From Parvularcula bermudensis HTCC2503 (GTDB lineage: Bacteria > Pseudomonadota > Alphaproteobacteria > Caulobacterales > Parvularculaceae), in the NCBI RefSeq assembly GCF_000152825.2, contig NC_014414.1, positions 806,001 through 870,000 of the forward strand: a DNA stretch of 64,000 nt, read 5' to 3'. Position 1 is the stretch's first letter. Each line of letters begins with the position of its first letter. The notes under the pieces were generated by a model, which did no database searches, had not been told where the DNA came from, and worked only from the letters and a program-made list of their open reading frames with translations. This document shows, in pieces, positions 8,774 to 18,268 of the stretch. Position numbers and translations under genes: made by a program.

Positions 8774-8824
8774 TGGAGTCCCCCCTTGGTCCTGTGATAG
8801 AGCGTTACAGGAGAAGGATTTATC

Positions 8825-9085
8825 ATGAAACTGACGATCAATGTCGATTGCACGCCGGAGGAGGCGAGGACCTTTTTTGGTCTCCCCGATGTGGCGCCGG
8901 TGAATGAGATGATCGTCACCGCGATGCTGGAGCGAACCCAGGACAATATCGATACGCTGAGTGACCCTAAAATATTTTGGGAGCGGGCGATGGCGGCCAG
9001 CGGTTCAAGCGTCGAAGCGTTTCAGAAGCTCTTTGCGGCTGGGCTTGCAGCGGCGAATCAGACCGGCGGATCCAATAAGGGGTGA
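8825..9085 (+). CDS. DUF6489 family small protein
   Basis: An 86-aa acidic protein without a signal or membrane segment. It begins MKLTINVDCTPEEARTFFG and resembles the small DUF6489 proteins found in front of mnmE in alphaproteobacteria. Its function is unknown. A strong ribosome binding site (GGAGAAGG) lies about 8 bases upstream. The stop overlaps the mnmE start (GTGA), so the two genes are translationally coupled. Confidence 0.8.
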   Translation: MKLTINVDCTPEEARTFFGLPDVAPVNEMIVTAMLERTQDNIDTLSDPKIFWERAMAASGSSVEAFQKLFAAGLAAANQTGGSNKG

Positions 9086-10380
9086 GCGAGACCATCTTCG
9101 CCCTCTCATCGGGTATGGGGAAAGCGGGGATTGCTGTTTGGCGGCTTTCGGGTCCGGCAAGTGGTGAGATCCTGGATCGGCTCTCAGGGGGAAGGCCACG
9201 TCCTCAAGCGCGGCGTGCAACCCATCGCTATCTTGTGACCCCGGAGGGAGCGCTGTTGGATGATGGACTGGTCCTGTGGTTTCCGGGTCCAGCATCAGCC
9301 ACTGGCGAGGATATGGTTGAGCTGCATTTGCATGGCAGTCTCGCCGTCGCCCGCGCCCTGCCACCTATATTGTCGAATTTGGGTGCGCGTGCGGCCATGC
9401 CCGGCGAATTCACGCTTCGGGGATTTCACCATGGAAAAATGAGCTTGTTGGCGGTCGAGGGTCTGGCGGCCCTGCTGGATAGCGAGACGGAAGCGCAACG
9501 GCGGCAAGCGATGCGCACCCTTTCCGGTGAAGGGAGCGCTCAGGTGGCGCGCTGGCGGGCACATTTGCTACGCGCGCGGGCTGTCCTCGAATCGGCGATC
9601 GATTTCCCGGACGAGGAGGATATTCCAGCGCAAATTGCCGAGGAGGTGCGACCCGCCTTGGTCGCCCTATATGGGGAATTGCAGACGGCCCTTGCTGAGG
9701 CGAAGGATGCTCGGCGGCTGCGCGAAGGAATCGAAGTGGCCATTATCGGTCCGCCAAATGCCGGGAAATCGACTCTCCTGAACGCGCTGTTGAAGGAAGA
9801 CCGGGCGTTGGTCTCTTCTCTGCCGGGAACCACCCGTGACATTGTCTCTGCGCGGCTAGAGATTGGGGGGCGTGTTGTCGAGATTCTCGATACGGCGGGG
9901 ATCAGGGAGGCAACGACCGACGACATCGAACGCGCGGGGGTAGAGCGCAGTCGAGACGCGGCCGCGCGGGCGGATTTGGTGATTGCGTGTTCGCCGGCGG
10001 GCGCACCGCCTCCAGCCATCGATACAGACGCACAAATCCTGGCCGTCGCCACAAAAGCGGACGAGGGCCGCGCGGCTTCAGATCCTCGCCTTGCCATTTC
10101 CGTGCATAGCGGGGCCAATTGGGATCGCTTTTTGACGGCATTTACGGAGGCTGTTCTCGCCTTGGGGGGAGGGGGTCTCTTCGCCTATGAGCGGCAGCGC
10201 CTTCTTATCGGGGAGGCGGCGACCGCCGTTGAGCGCATCTTGGCGGCTGACCTCGCTGACCCGGAACTCCTGGCCGAACAGGTTCGGGCTATAGGGCACA
10301 CGCTGGATGCCTTGACGGGGAAGATCGGCACCGAAGACATTTTGGGCGAGATTTTTTCCGCCTTCTGCATCGGTAAATAG
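9082..10380 (+). CDS. mnmE: tRNA modification GTPase MnmE
   Basis: With MnmG it installs the cmnm5 or nm5 group on wobble uridine 34 of certain tRNAs, using a folate donor. It has 432 aa, somewhat short for the family (about 450). Order: N-terminal folate-binding domain (IFALSSGMGKAGIAVWRLSG), helical domain, then an inserted G domain with P-loop GPPNAGKST starting at residue 223, LPGTTRDIVSA, and DTAG at 270-273. It ends FCIGK with the essential cysteine at 429. The start is GTG at 9082, overlapping the preceding stop. mnmG follows after 52 bp. Confidence 0.97.
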   Translation: MSETIFALSSGMGKAGIAVWRLSGPASGEILDRLSGGRPRPQARRATHRYLVTPEGALLDDGLVLWFPGPASATGEDMVELHLHGSLAVARALPPILSNLGARAAMPGEFTLRGFHHGKMSLLAVEGLAALLDSETEAQRRQAMRTLSGEGSAQVARWRAHLLRARAVLESAIDFPDEEDIPAQIAEEVRPALVALYGELQTALAEAKDARRLREGIEVAIIGPPNAGKSTLLNALLKEDRALVSSLPGTTRDIVSARLEIGGRVVEILDTAGIREATTDDIERAGVERSRDAAARADLVIACSPAGAPPPAIDTDAQILAVATKADEGRAASDPRLAISVHSGANWDRFLTAFTEAVLALGGGGLFAYERQRLLIGEAATAVERILAADLADPELLAEQVRAIGHTLDALTGKIGTEDILGEIFSAFCIGK

Positions 10381-10394
10381 TTCCACGTGAAACA
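10379..10394. promoter_or_regulatory. parS: parS-like site between mnmE and mnmG
   Basis: AGTTCCACGTGAAACA matches the bacterial parS consensus TGTTTCACGTGAAACA at 14 of 16 positions; the core CCACGTGAAAC is nearly intact. It overlaps the mnmE stop and lies 2.5 kb upstream of parA, a usual place for parS. It is probably bound by ParB and needed for segregation of the origin region. Confidence 0.65.
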
Positions 10395-10432
10395 GGGATA
10401 GCAAAGCGCTGCTTTTTCGCTATCTGAGGCCC

Positions 10433-12304
10433 ATGAAATCCTGCGTAGATTATGACGTCATCGTCGTTGGCGGCGGCCATGCCGGCACGGAAGCGGCCGC
10501 AGCCGCGGCGCGCTCTGGCGCCCAAACAGCGCTCATCACCCATAAGGCCGCCTCGATTGGCGAGATGTCCTGCAATCCCGCCATAGGCGGTCTTGGGAAA
10601 GGCCATTTGGTGCGGGAGATCGACGCCCTCGATGGGCTTATGGGCCGGGCGGCGGACCGGGGGGGCATTCAGTTTCGCATGCTCAATCGGTCGAAGGGTC
10701 CAGCGGTTCGTGGACCCCGCACCCAAGCGGATCGGTTTCATTATCGTACCGCGGTGCAAGACCTGCTGGCTGAACTTGAGGACATCTCCCTCATTGAGGC
10801 TGAAGTGGCCGACCTTATCGTGTCGAATGGGCACGTCATGGGGGTGGTGCTGAGCGACGGTCGGGAGGTCAGCGCGACCAGCGTTGTCTTGACCACGGGC
10901 ACGTTCTTGCGGGGCGTTATTCATCGGGGGACCGAGCGTATTCCGGCGGGGCGATACGGCGATCAGGCGGCAACGGCCCTGGGTGAACGACTTGAGGCAC
11001 TGGCGCTGCCCCTCGGCCGGTTGAAGACGGGGACGCCGGCGCGCCTGGTCAAAACCTCAATCGACTGGTCAAGGCTTGAGACGCAAGAGGCCGATGAGGC
11101 CCCTGTCCCCTTTTCCTTTCTGACGGAGACGCTCCCCCTGCCGCAGATTGCGTGTGGGATCACCGCGACTACAGCGGAAACACACCGGATCATTGCCGAT
11201 AATCTGCACCAATCGGCGGTCTATAGCGGGGCGATTGGATCGAAGGGGCCACGATATTGCCCCTCGATCGAAGACAAGATTGTCCGCTTTCCCGATCGAT
11301 CGAGCCATCAGATCTTTTTGGAACCCGAAGGTCTGGACGAGCCATGGGTGTATCCGAATGGCATTTCGACCTCTCTCCCCGACCAGGTGCAGGAGGCGCT
11401 GATCAGGAGCATCCCTGGCCTTGAGGGGGCGGAGATCGCCCGTTACGGCTATGCCATTGAATATGATTATGTCGACCCGCGGGCTCTTTCCCATTCCCTC
11501 GAACTTCGGGCGCTTCCTGGTCTCTTTCTGGCTGGGCAAATTAACGGCACGACCGGCTATGAAGAGGCGGGGGCTCAAGGGTTGATCGCGGGGCTCAATG
11601 CGAGTCGGCGGGCGCGGGGATTGTCGCCGGTCTGGCTGGAGCGTCGGGAGGCCTATATCGGTGTCCTGATCGACGATCTTGTGACGCATGGGGTGACCGA
11701 ACCCTATCGGATGTTTACCTCGCGGGCTGAATATCGCTTGAGTTTGCGGGCCGATAACGCCGATCTGCGTCTGACACCTCGGGGGCAGACTTGGGATCTT
11801 GTCGGCCCAGCGCGTCGTGAGATGTTTCACATGAAACAGGAGCGGGTCGCCAGGGCGCGCTCAATCCTGACGGAGACGAGCGTCACGCCCCAGGAAGCCG
11901 AAGAAGCGGGCATTTCGGTCAATAAAGATGGACGCCGACGTCGTCTCCTGGATCTATTGGCGCTGCCAATTGTTGAGTTTGAACAGCTCTCGTCTCTTCA
12001 CCCCGATATTCCGTCGATTGGCGCCGACCTCAGGCCCATTTTGGAAGCTGACGCGCTTTATTCCGGCTATCTCGATCGACAGGAAGCGGAGATTGTAGCG
12101 CTCAAAAAGGAAGAGGACACGGTGATCCCCGCCGATTTCCGCTATGACCTCGTGCCTGGGCTGTCAGCAGAATTACGGGAAAAGCTCGACCGGATCCGGC
12201 CGCATCATCTTGGTCAAGCCGCGCGCATTGAGGGGGTCACCCCCGCGGCGCTCGCGCTCTTATTGGTCACTCTCAAGGGGCGTCCCGCCACGCGCTATGG
12301 ATAA
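10433..12304 (+). CDS. mnmG: tRNA uridine-5-carboxymethylaminomethyl modification enzyme MnmG (GidA)
   Basis: FAD- and NADH-dependent partner of MnmE in wobble-uridine modification. It has 623 aa, full length. The FAD dinucleotide loop [12 protein letters not shown] starts at residue 12. It is followed by [20 protein letters not shown], the family signature, [21 protein letters not shown], and the C-terminal helical MnmE/tRNA-binding domain. The gene carries an internal near-perfect parS palindrome at 11823-11838. Its end overlaps the rsmG start by 8 bp. Confidence 0.97.
   Translation: MKSCVDYDVIVVGGGHAGTEAAAAAARSGAQTALITHKAASIGEMSCNPAIGGLGKGHLVREIDALDGLMGRAADRGGIQFRMLNRSKGPAVRGPRTQADRFHYRTAVQDLLAELEDISLIEAEVADLIVSNGHVMGVVLSDGREVSATSVVLTTGTFLRGVIHRGTERIPAGRYGDQAATALGERLEALALPLGRLKTGTPARLVKTSIDWSRLETQEADEAPVPFSFLTETLPLPQIACGITATTAETHRIIADNLHQSAVYSGAIGSKGPRYCPSIEDKIVRFPDRSSHQIFLEPEGLDEPWVYPNGISTSLPDQVQEALIRSIPGLEGAEIARYGYAIEYDYVDPRALSHSLELRALPGLFLAGQINGTTGYEEAGAQGLIAGLNASRRARGLSPVWLERREAYIGVLIDDLVTHGVTEPYRMFTSRAEYRLSLRADNADLRLTPRGQTWDLVGPARREMFHMKQERVARARSILTETSVTPQEAEEAGISVNKDGRRRRLLDLLALPIVEFEQLSSLHPDIPSIGADLRPILEADALYSGYLDRQEAEIVALKKEEDTVIPADFRYDLVPGLSAELREKLDRIRPHHLGQAARIEGVTPAALALLLVTLKGRPATRYG
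11823..11838. promoter_or_regulatory. parS: parS-like site inside mnmG
   Basis: TGTTTCACATGAAACA differs from the parS consensus TGTTTCACGTGAAACA by a single central base (15 of 16). It is embedded in mnmG, where it encodes the segment MFHMKQ. It is 1.1 kb from the parA start and about 9 kb from the candidate origin, which fits an origin-proximal ParB nucleation site. Confidence 0.75.
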
Positions 12305-12944
12305 ACCGCTCCTCTGTCCGGCGGGGCTTGAGGACCTCGTCGACGCCTTTGATCTCGATGACGCGACGGCGGCGCTGATTGCCGCGTATGATTCGCATCT
12401 TCTTGAAGTCTCCGCGCATACGAATTTGCTCGCCAGAAGCTCCCTCGCCGATCGATGGGCGCGGCATTATGCGGACTCGCTGCAATTGGCGCGGTTCATC
12501 CCGGATCATGCGTCGAGCTATCTCGATCTTGGCAGTGGTGCAGGGTTCCCAGGGCTCCTCCTCGCCATTGTGCATCGTCACCGCCCATGCCGGGTGACCT
12601 TGTGCGACAGCGTCGGCAAAAAAGCGCGATTTCTGAAAGAAACCGCGGAGGCGCTTGGCCTTGATATCACCGTTGAGGCGCGCCGCGCGGAAGCCCTAGC
12701 GGCGGCAGGCGACCGATTTGAGGTCATTACCGCCCGGGCCGTGACCGCCCTTGATAAGCTATTGGGCCTATGCGCGCCGCTTCTCCCCAAAGACGGAATT
12801 TTGATTGCTCCAAAGGGCGAACGCGCCGAAAAGGAGCGTGATGAAGCAGAGAAGCGTTGGACGTTTTCTGCTGATCTCCACGCCAGCCAAACCCACCCTG
12901 GCGCTCGGATTTTTGTTATTCGCCAAGTAAGGCCGCGCCCGTGA
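12297..12944 (+). CDS. rsmG: 16S rRNA (guanine-N7)-methyltransferase RsmG (GidB)
   Basis: SAM-dependent methylation of G527 (E. coli numbering) of 16S rRNA. It has 215 aa. The SAM-binding loop [12 protein letters not shown] lies at residues 76-87, followed by [14 protein letters not shown] and [14 protein letters not shown]. The open frame extends 51 codons further upstream inside mnmG, but the ATG at 12297 gives the usual family N-terminus and an 8-bp overlap with mnmG. The stop overlaps the parA GTG by 4 bp. Confidence 0.95.
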   Translation: MDKPLLCPAGLEDLVDAFDLDDATAALIAAYDSHLLEVSAHTNLLARSSLADRWARHYADSLQLARFIPDHASSYLDLGSGAGFPGLLLAIVHRHRPCRVTLCDSVGKKARFLKETAEALGLDITVEARRAEALAAAGDRFEVITARAVTALDKLLGLCAPLLPKDGILIAPKGERAEKERDEAEKRWTFSADLHASQTHPGARIFVIRQVRPRP

Positions 12945-13732
12945 CACGACGTGCTCCCCGTATTCTCGCCATTGCCAATCAAAAGGGTGGGGTGGGAAAA
13001 ACGACGACGACCATCAATCTGGGAACCGCCCTGGCGGCTGTCGGAGAGAAGGTCTTGCTCATCGATCTTGACCCCCAGGGGAACGCCTCCACGGGGCTCG
13101 GGATTGGGCCGGCGCTGCGCGAGCAGACCACCTATGATGTGCTGATGGAGCGGGTGGACCTCGCACAGATCGCGCATAAGAGCATTGTGCCCAATCTCAC
13201 CGTTGCTCCGGCGGGTATGGATCTTGCCGGCGCTGAGGTCGAGCTGATCGAAACGCCGCGTCGCCATTATCGGCTGGCGAATGCGATCGAGAAGGCCGTA
13301 GAGCAAGATCCCGCCCTCACTTACATCCTGGTGGATTGCCCCCCGTCCCTAGGCCTGTTGACGGTGAACGCGATGGCGGCCGCCCATGCCGTGATGATCC
13401 CGCTTCAATGTGAGTTCTTCGCGCTTGAGGGCTTGGCGCAGATCATGCGGACTATCAGCCAGGTGCGGACCCGCCTCAATCCGCACCTTGAGCTGCAAGG
13501 GGTGATCCTGACCATGTATGACAAGCGCAACAATCTCTCTCGCGAGGTTGAGGCGAATGTGCGCGAAAATCTGGGAGAGAAAGTCTACAAGACCGCGATT
13601 CCCCGGAATGTCCGGATTTCCGAGGCGCCGTCCCACGGCAAGCCCGCCCTTCTCTACGATCTCAAATGCCCTGGCAGTCAGGCCTATGTTCGCCTGGCGA
13701 CCGAAGTGATCCACCGCGAAAGGGCCGCATAA
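12941..13732 (+). CDS. parA: Chromosome partitioning ATPase ParA
   Basis: Deviant-Walker ATPase that moves ParB-bound origin regions. It has 263 aa. The deviant Walker A motif KGGVGKTT is at residues 15-22, followed by LLIDLDPQGNASTGLG and Walker B ILVDCPPSLGLLTVNAM. The GTG start at 12941 overlaps the rsmG stop (GTGA). It is a single-domain chromosomal type without an N-terminal DNA-binding extension. parB follows with a one-base overlap, and two parS-like sites lie just upstream. Confidence 0.97.
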   Translation: MTRRAPRILAIANQKGGVGKTTTTINLGTALAAVGEKVLLIDLDPQGNASTGLGIGPALREQTTYDVLMERVDLAQIAHKSIVPNLTVAPAGMDLAGAEVELIETPRRHYRLANAIEKAVEQDPALTYILVDCPPSLGLLTVNAMAAAHAVMIPLQCEFFALEGLAQIMRTISQVRTRLNPHLELQGVILTMYDKRNNLSREVEANVRENLGEKVYKTAIPRNVRISEAPSHGKPALLYDLKCPGSQAYVRLATEVIHRERAA

Positions 13733-14631
13733 TGGCACGTAAAGGACTGGGCCGTGGCCTTGAAACCATTCTTGGTGATGAGCGGCAAGAGTCTACGGGT
13801 CCGGGTGAGGGCGGGGTCGCCCTGATCCCAGTCACCGATATTGCGCCTGACCCCTATCAGCCGCGAAAGCGCTTCGATGACGAGGCGCTAGAGGAATTGG
13901 CCGCGTCGATCCGAACGCGCGGTGTCCTCCAACCCATCCTCGTTCGGCCGACACCGGGGGAGAAGGGCTATACCCTCATTGCGGGGGAACGTCGTTGGCG
14001 GGCCGCAGGGCGCGCGGGGCTCCATGAGATCCCGGCGCTCATCCGGGAACCGGCAGAGGGCGATGTCGCCGAGATGGCGCTGATCGAGAATGTTCAGCGG
14101 CAGGATTTGAACCCCATCGAAGAAGCCGATGCCTATGCCCGCTTGCGTGACAGCTATGGGCGAACGGCCAAGGATATTGCCGAGTCGATCGGGAAGAGCC
14201 GTCCTCATGTCGCCAATATGCTGCGCCTTACGGGCCTGCCCGACGATATAAAGGGGCTGGTCAGCGCAGGAGAGCTGACCATGGGGCACGCACGCGCGCT
14301 CCTATCGGCGGCGGCCCCGGCTGAGTTGGCAAAGCAGATCATCGAAGAGGGGTTGAGCGTGCGGGAGGCGGAGCGCCGTGCCGCAGGCAAGACGGCGTCG
14401 GGCGCGTCGTCCCACGCTCAACGCGGTGAGGGCGAGAATGGAAAAAAGGCGGCAAAGGCCTCGGGGCGGAAAGACGCGGACACGCGTTCCCTCGAAGAGG
14501 ACCTGGCCGCAACGCTCGGGCTTGAGGTTTCGATCGACCACCACGGAAAAGGGGGTACACTGACGGTTAGCTACGGCGATCTCGACCAGCTCGATGATTT
14601 GTGCCGTCGACTTACCGGCAGTCGTGTCTAA
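13732..14631 (+). CDS. parB: Chromosome partitioning protein ParB
   Basis: CTP-dependent DNA clamp that loads at parS and spreads. It has 299 aa. The N-terminus (MARKGLGRGLETILGD) is the ParA-interacting box. The CTP-binding region has GERRWRA at residues 85-91 and ENVQRQDLNPIEEA at 119-132. The helix-turn-helix follows (DIAESIGKSRPHVANMLRL). A charged linker (about 230-265) leads to a C-terminal dimerisation domain. The ATG overlaps the parA TAA by one base. holA, which in many relatives lies next to parB, is here about 45 kb away. Confidence 0.97.
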   Translation: MARKGLGRGLETILGDERQESTGPGEGGVALIPVTDIAPDPYQPRKRFDDEALEELAASIRTRGVLQPILVRPTPGEKGYTLIAGERRWRAAGRAGLHEIPALIREPAEGDVAEMALIENVQRQDLNPIEEADAYARLRDSYGRTAKDIAESIGKSRPHVANMLRLTGLPDDIKGLVSAGELTMGHARALLSAAAPAELAKQIIEEGLSVREAERRAAGKTASGASSHAQRGEGENGKKAAKASGRKDADTRSLEEDLAATLGLEVSIDHHGKGGTLTVSYGDLDQLDDLCRRLTGSRV

Positions 14632-14637
14632 TCCGCC

Positions 14638-15690
14638 ATGCTGTTCACATCGGACAATTGGTCTGCCGTCCATCCGCGAGTCATGGAAGCACTGGTCAAG
14701 GAGAACCGGGGGCCTGCCCCGGCCGGCGGCGCGGACGCTACCTCTCTTAGGCTAAAGCAAAAGTGGAAAGAGGTTTTTGGTCCGCAAGCTGAGGGCTTCC
14801 TCGTCACGTCCGGCACCGCCGCCAACGGCCTTGCACTGTCTGCCGTGACGCCGCCATGGGGGGGAATTTTTGCCCATCATGCGAGCCATATTCACCTTGA
14901 TGAATGTGCGGGCCCTGAGTTTTTCACCGGCGGGGCAAAGATCATCCCGGTAGAGGGCGAGGCAGGTAAGATCACACCGCAGACATTGAACGAGGCCTAC
15001 GCCTTTTATGGCCAGGATATTCTGAACCGAGTCCCCCCTGCGGTATTGTCCCTGACCCAGGGAACGGAATCGGGCACCTATTACCGAGCCGATGAGGTCC
15101 GGGCGCTGACGGATGAAGCAAAGCGCCTTGGGTTGAAGGTTCATATGGACGGCTCGCGCCTTGCCAATGTTCTTGCGGCGACGGGTCAGACGCCGCTGGA
15201 AGCGACAACCGCGCTGGGGGTCGATATCCTTGCCCTTGGCGGCACCAAGACCGGGGGGATGATGGCGGACGCGATCATTGCGTTGACCGAGGAGTCGGCG
15301 GGATCGCTTCACCGGCGGATAAAGCGCGCCGGTCACCAGTTCGCCAAGCAGCGATATCTTGCGGTGCAATGGCTGGCGCTGCTCGAAGGAGATTTGTGGT
15401 GCAAGACGGCGGCCCATGCCAATCGGATGGCGGTGCGCCTGGCCGACGGCTTGCGTGCTCGTTTGATCGATCTGCCCTGGCCGTGTGAGATCAACGAGGT
15501 TTTCCCGCTACTCCCCGACGATCTTTCCGAAACCTTGCTGAAACGCGGCGCGCAATTTTATCCCTGGGTCCTGCCGAACGATCCGTATGCAGGGAAAATG
15601 AAACGCTTTGTGACGAGCTTTGAAACGCAACCGGCGGAGGTCGATCGTCTTTTAGCGTTGATCGATGATACCCGGCTGGGTCGCGCTTAA
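14638..15690 (+). CDS. ltaE: Low-specificity threonine aldolase family PLP enzyme
   Basis: Fold-type I PLP enzyme of the beta-eliminating lyase/threonine aldolase family; the expected reaction is threonine to glycine plus acetaldehyde. It has 350 aa. The N-terminus LFTSDNWSAVHPRVMEAL and the segments GTAANGLAL, VHMDGSRLANVL and LGGTKTGGM are typical, and K204 in GGTKTG is the expected PLP lysine. It starts 6 bp after parB, so it probably rides on the par operon. Its end overlaps the convergent deacetylase-like gene by 4 bp. Substrate stereochemistry cannot be read from sequence. Confidence 0.88.
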   Translation: MLFTSDNWSAVHPRVMEALVKENRGPAPAGGADATSLRLKQKWKEVFGPQAEGFLVTSGTAANGLALSAVTPPWGGIFAHHASHIHLDECAGPEFFTGGAKIIPVEGEAGKITPQTLNEAYAFYGQDILNRVPPAVLSLTQGTESGTYYRADEVRALTDEAKRLGLKVHMDGSRLANVLAATGQTPLEATTALGVDILALGGTKTGGMMADAIIALTEESAGSLHRRIKRAGHQFAKQRYLAVQWLALLEGDLWCKTAAHANRMAVRLADGLRARLIDLPWPCEINEVFPLLPDDLSETLLKRGAQFYPWVLPNDPYAGKMKRFVTSFETQPAEVDRLLALIDDTRLGRA

Positions 15691-16586
15691 AATCCGTAGA
15701 TGTCTTTCGCCACTTTATAGGTATTGGCATAGGCTCTTACGGAATCGCCAATCGGATCGGCATAGCCGCCGCCGATGGCCATCGAGACGGGGATGCCGCG
15801 TTGCCACGCCCCGCCAAGCACCATTCGATCACGGTCCATGAGCCCGGCAAAGGAGATATCGAGCCGCCCCAATTTGTCGGAGGCCAGGGGATCGACCCCC
15901 GCTTGATAGAGCAGGAGGTCCGGTTCGAAGGCCCAGACCTGGGGCAGGTGCGCCTCAATCGCTGCAAGAAAGGCCCCGTCCTCGGTCCGATCCGGCAAGG
16001 GCACATCGAGGGTCGCTGGCACCTTTCGGAAGGGGAAGTTCTTCTCACCGAAGACATCGAGGATATAGACACCGGGATGATCGGTCAGCATCGCCGCATT
16101 GCCATCCCCCTGATGGACGTCAAGATCGACGATGGCGATACGATCGACGACCCCTTCATTCAGCAATGTGCGGGCGACGACGGCAAAGTCGTTGTAAATG
16201 CAATAGCCCGACCCCGCCTCTGCATGGGCATGATGGGTTCCCCCCGCCAATTGGCCGCTCAGCCCCTCTTTAAGGGCGCGGCGGGCGGCGGCGAGGGCTC
16301 CCCCCACGGTGCGCTGTCCGCGACGATGAATATGCGGTGACCAGGGAAAGCCAATTCTGCGCATCGCACGCGGATCGATGGTTCCCTCTCTCAGGCTGGC
16401 AATATAGCTCTCGGTGTGCGCGACCTTAATCTCTCCCTCCCTCGCGGCGGGGGAAGGGGCCAAGCGCTCCGCCGGGAGCAGCCGCTCTTCGATCAAAGCG
16501 GTTTTCAGCAATTGGTATTTGATGGCGGGAAAACGGTGGCCCGCCGGCAGCGCGATCGTGAAGTCACTCGAATAATAAGCGTACAT
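15687..16586 (-). CDS. Histone deacetylase superfamily hydrolase
   Basis: Zinc-dependent arginase/deacetylase-fold amidohydrolase of 299 aa. The active-site features are present in order: GGTHHAHAEAGSGYCIYND with the paired histidines, IVDLDVHQGDGN with the zinc-binding aspartate and histidine, and the late glycine-rich GGGYAD with the candidate catalytic tyrosine. Bacterial members act on acetylated lysine, polyamines, acetoin-related or other amides, so the substrate is open. It starts one base after the hemH stop and is likely co-transcribed with hemH. Confidence 0.88.
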   Translation of the reverse strand: MYAYYSSDFTIALPAGHRFPAIKYQLLKTALIEERLLPAERLAPSPAAREGEIKVAHTESYIASLREGTIDPRAMRRIGFPWSPHIHRRGQRTVGGALAAARRALKEGLSGQLAGGTHHAHAEAGSGYCIYNDFAVVARTLLNEGVVDRIAIVDLDVHQGDGNAAMLTDHPGVYILDVFGEKNFPFRKVPATLDVPLPDRTEDGAFLAAIEAHLPQVWAFEPDLLLYQAGVDPLASDKLGRLDISFAGLMDRDRMVLGGAWQRGIPVSMAIGGGYADPIGDSVRAYANTYKVAKDIYGF

Positions 16587-16587
16587 A

Positions 16588-17628
16588 TCAAGACGTGGCG
16601 GCGGGTTCCCAGCCGCCTAGCTCACGCTCAATCATTTGGGCGAGGCTGTCGAGGAATTGAGGGTCGTCATTCAGGCACGGAATCGCGGTCAGGACCTCCC
16701 CGCCGTGCTCCTCGAAGGTTTCGGCCAACCCGATCGCCACCTCTTCTAAGGTTTCAAGACAATCGGAGACAAAGGCCGGCGCGATGACCGCCAGACGTTT
16801 GATCCCGTCCTTGGCGGCGCGGATGACGAGGCTCTCGGTGGAGGGGTCGAGCCATTTCTCCGGCCCGAATTTCGATTGAAAACCGATCGGCGCGAAATTG
16901 GGGGACCAGCCCATCCGCTCCCGCAGCAGACGAGAGGTCTTCTGGCAATGACAGTGATAGGGGTCGCCTTGGGCGAAATATCGTTCTGGAATTCCGTGAT
17001 AGGAGAGAATGATCCGTTCAGCCCCCTCCGGTAGGGCACGGCGGACTGACCCTTCTAACGCATCGAGATAGCTGGGGTCGTCGTAGAATGGCGGCAAAGA
17101 GCGCAGGGCCGGCTGCCAGGCCATTTCGCTCATGCACGCACTGACTTTGTCCATGACGGTCGCCGTCGTGGTTGCGGAATATTGCGGATAAAGGGGAACG
17201 ATCAGGATCCGGTCGCACCCCTCGGCGGTCATTTCTCTTAACCGGTCATCGATCGAGGGGGAGCCGTAGCGCATGGCGTGGCGCACGATCAGCGCCGGGC
17301 TCAACCGGGCTTTCACCCCTTCCGCCTGCCGTTCGGTGAAATAGGCGAGGGGGCTCTTGCCGCTCTCCCGGTGCCAAATCTTGGCATAGAGGGCCGCGGT
17401 CTTTCTGGGGCGCACATTCAGAATAATCCCATGCAGGACCGGTAACCAGACAAGGCGGGGGTAATCCACCACGCGCTTGTCGGAGAGGAACTCCCGCAAA
17501 TAGCGTTTCACGGCCTTCGCCTCTGGGGCATCGGGTGTTCCCAGATTGACGAGCATCACGCCGACCTTGCCGAACGCGGTCGCTGGGTGATCAGATGGGG
17601 CTGAGGCATCTAGAGTTGGGTGTATCAT
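16588..17628 (-). CDS. hemH: Ferrochelatase
   Basis: Inserts Fe2+ into protoporphyrin IX, the last step of protohaem synthesis, at the inner face of the membrane. It has 346 aa. Typical segments are VGVMLVNLGTPDAPEAKAV near the start, ILIVPLYPQYSATTTATVMD, ILSYHGIPERY with the catalytic histidine, and GFQSKFGPEKWLDPST. It is divergent from the lipoprotein gene at 17732 and is followed directly by the deacetylase-like gene. It completes the haem branch with hemE and hemJ in this window. Confidence 0.96.
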   Translation of the reverse strand: MIHPTLDASAPSDHPATAFGKVGVMLVNLGTPDAPEAKAVKRYLREFLSDKRVVDYPRLVWLPVLHGIILNVRPRKTAALYAKIWHRESGKSPLAYFTERQAEGVKARLSPALIVRHAMRYGSPSIDDRLREMTAEGCDRILIVPLYPQYSATTTATVMDKVSACMSEMAWQPALRSLPPFYDDPSYLDALEGSVRRALPEGAERIILSYHGIPERYFAQGDPYHCHCQKTSRLLRERMGWSPNFAPIGFQSKFGPEKWLDPSTESLVIRAAKDGIKRLAVIAPAFVSDCLETLEEVAIGLAETFEEHGGEVLTAIPCLNDDPQFLDSLAQMIERELGGWEPAATS

Positions 17629-17731
17629 TCCGCCGGACGCAAATGGCTGCTAAGGATGATGTAGCGCTGTATGGCCCGATGCCGACGGTCCTGAAAGAGT
17701 TGTAGTGCCGCAAGCGGCGAAGGAGACCCCC

Positions 17732-18268
17732 ATGACCCGATCCACTTTGCTTTTTATGGGGCTGATGGCCGTGATCCTCGGCGCATGCGCCACGTCCACG
17801 CCTTACTCACCGGCCGCGAGCGAGGGGGAGTACGGCTTCTCCGATCAGCAAATTGAGGAGAACCGGTTTCGGATCACGTTCCGCGGCAATTCCCTGACCG
17901 ATCGGACGACGGTTGAGGATTATCTGCTCTATCGCGCCGCCGAACTGACCCTTGAGAAAGGGTATGACCATTTCGTGGTGGTGAAGGACGCGACAGAGGA
18001 GGAGACCCGGTACATCCAAACGAGTCCCCGCGCGGAATTATACTATTATTACGGCTATGGTCGCCCCTTCCCCTATTACGGCTCTGGGTATCCATGGGCC
18101 GTTGCCGGTCCTGACTATACGCTCCAGGAAAGAAGCCGGTACACGGCGATCGCCTACATCCTGCTTGGGAAAGGACCCAAGCCGGCGTCCGAGCCCACGG
18201 CCTATGACGCCCGATCGGTGATCGACAATCTTGGCCCCACCATTGTCAGACCGGAGCCGGTTTCTTGA
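17732..18268 (+). CDS. CC0125/CC1285-type lipoprotein
   Basis: A 178-aa putative lipoprotein. The signal peptide (MTRSTLLFMGLMAVILGAC) ends in a clear LGAC lipobox. The mature part begins with YGFSDQQIEENRFRITFRG and contains DYLLYRAAELTLEKGYDHF, resembling the CC0125/CC1285 family of Caulobacter-type lipoproteins, whose function is unknown. A tyrosine-rich stretch (ELYYYYGYGRPFPYYGSGY) lies near residue 105. The ATG at 17732 is preceded by GAAGGAG; a start 9 codons upstream is possible but would disrupt the signal peptide. It overlaps the S9 peptidase gene by 4 bp. Confidence 0.8.
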   Translation: MTRSTLLFMGLMAVILGACATSTPYSPAASEGEYGFSDQQIEENRFRITFRGNSLTDRTTVEDYLLYRAAELTLEKGYDHFVVVKDATEEETRYIQTSPRAELYYYYGYGRPFPYYGSGYPWAVAGPDYTLQERSRYTAIAYILLGKGPKPASEPTAYDARSVIDNLGPTIVRPEPVS

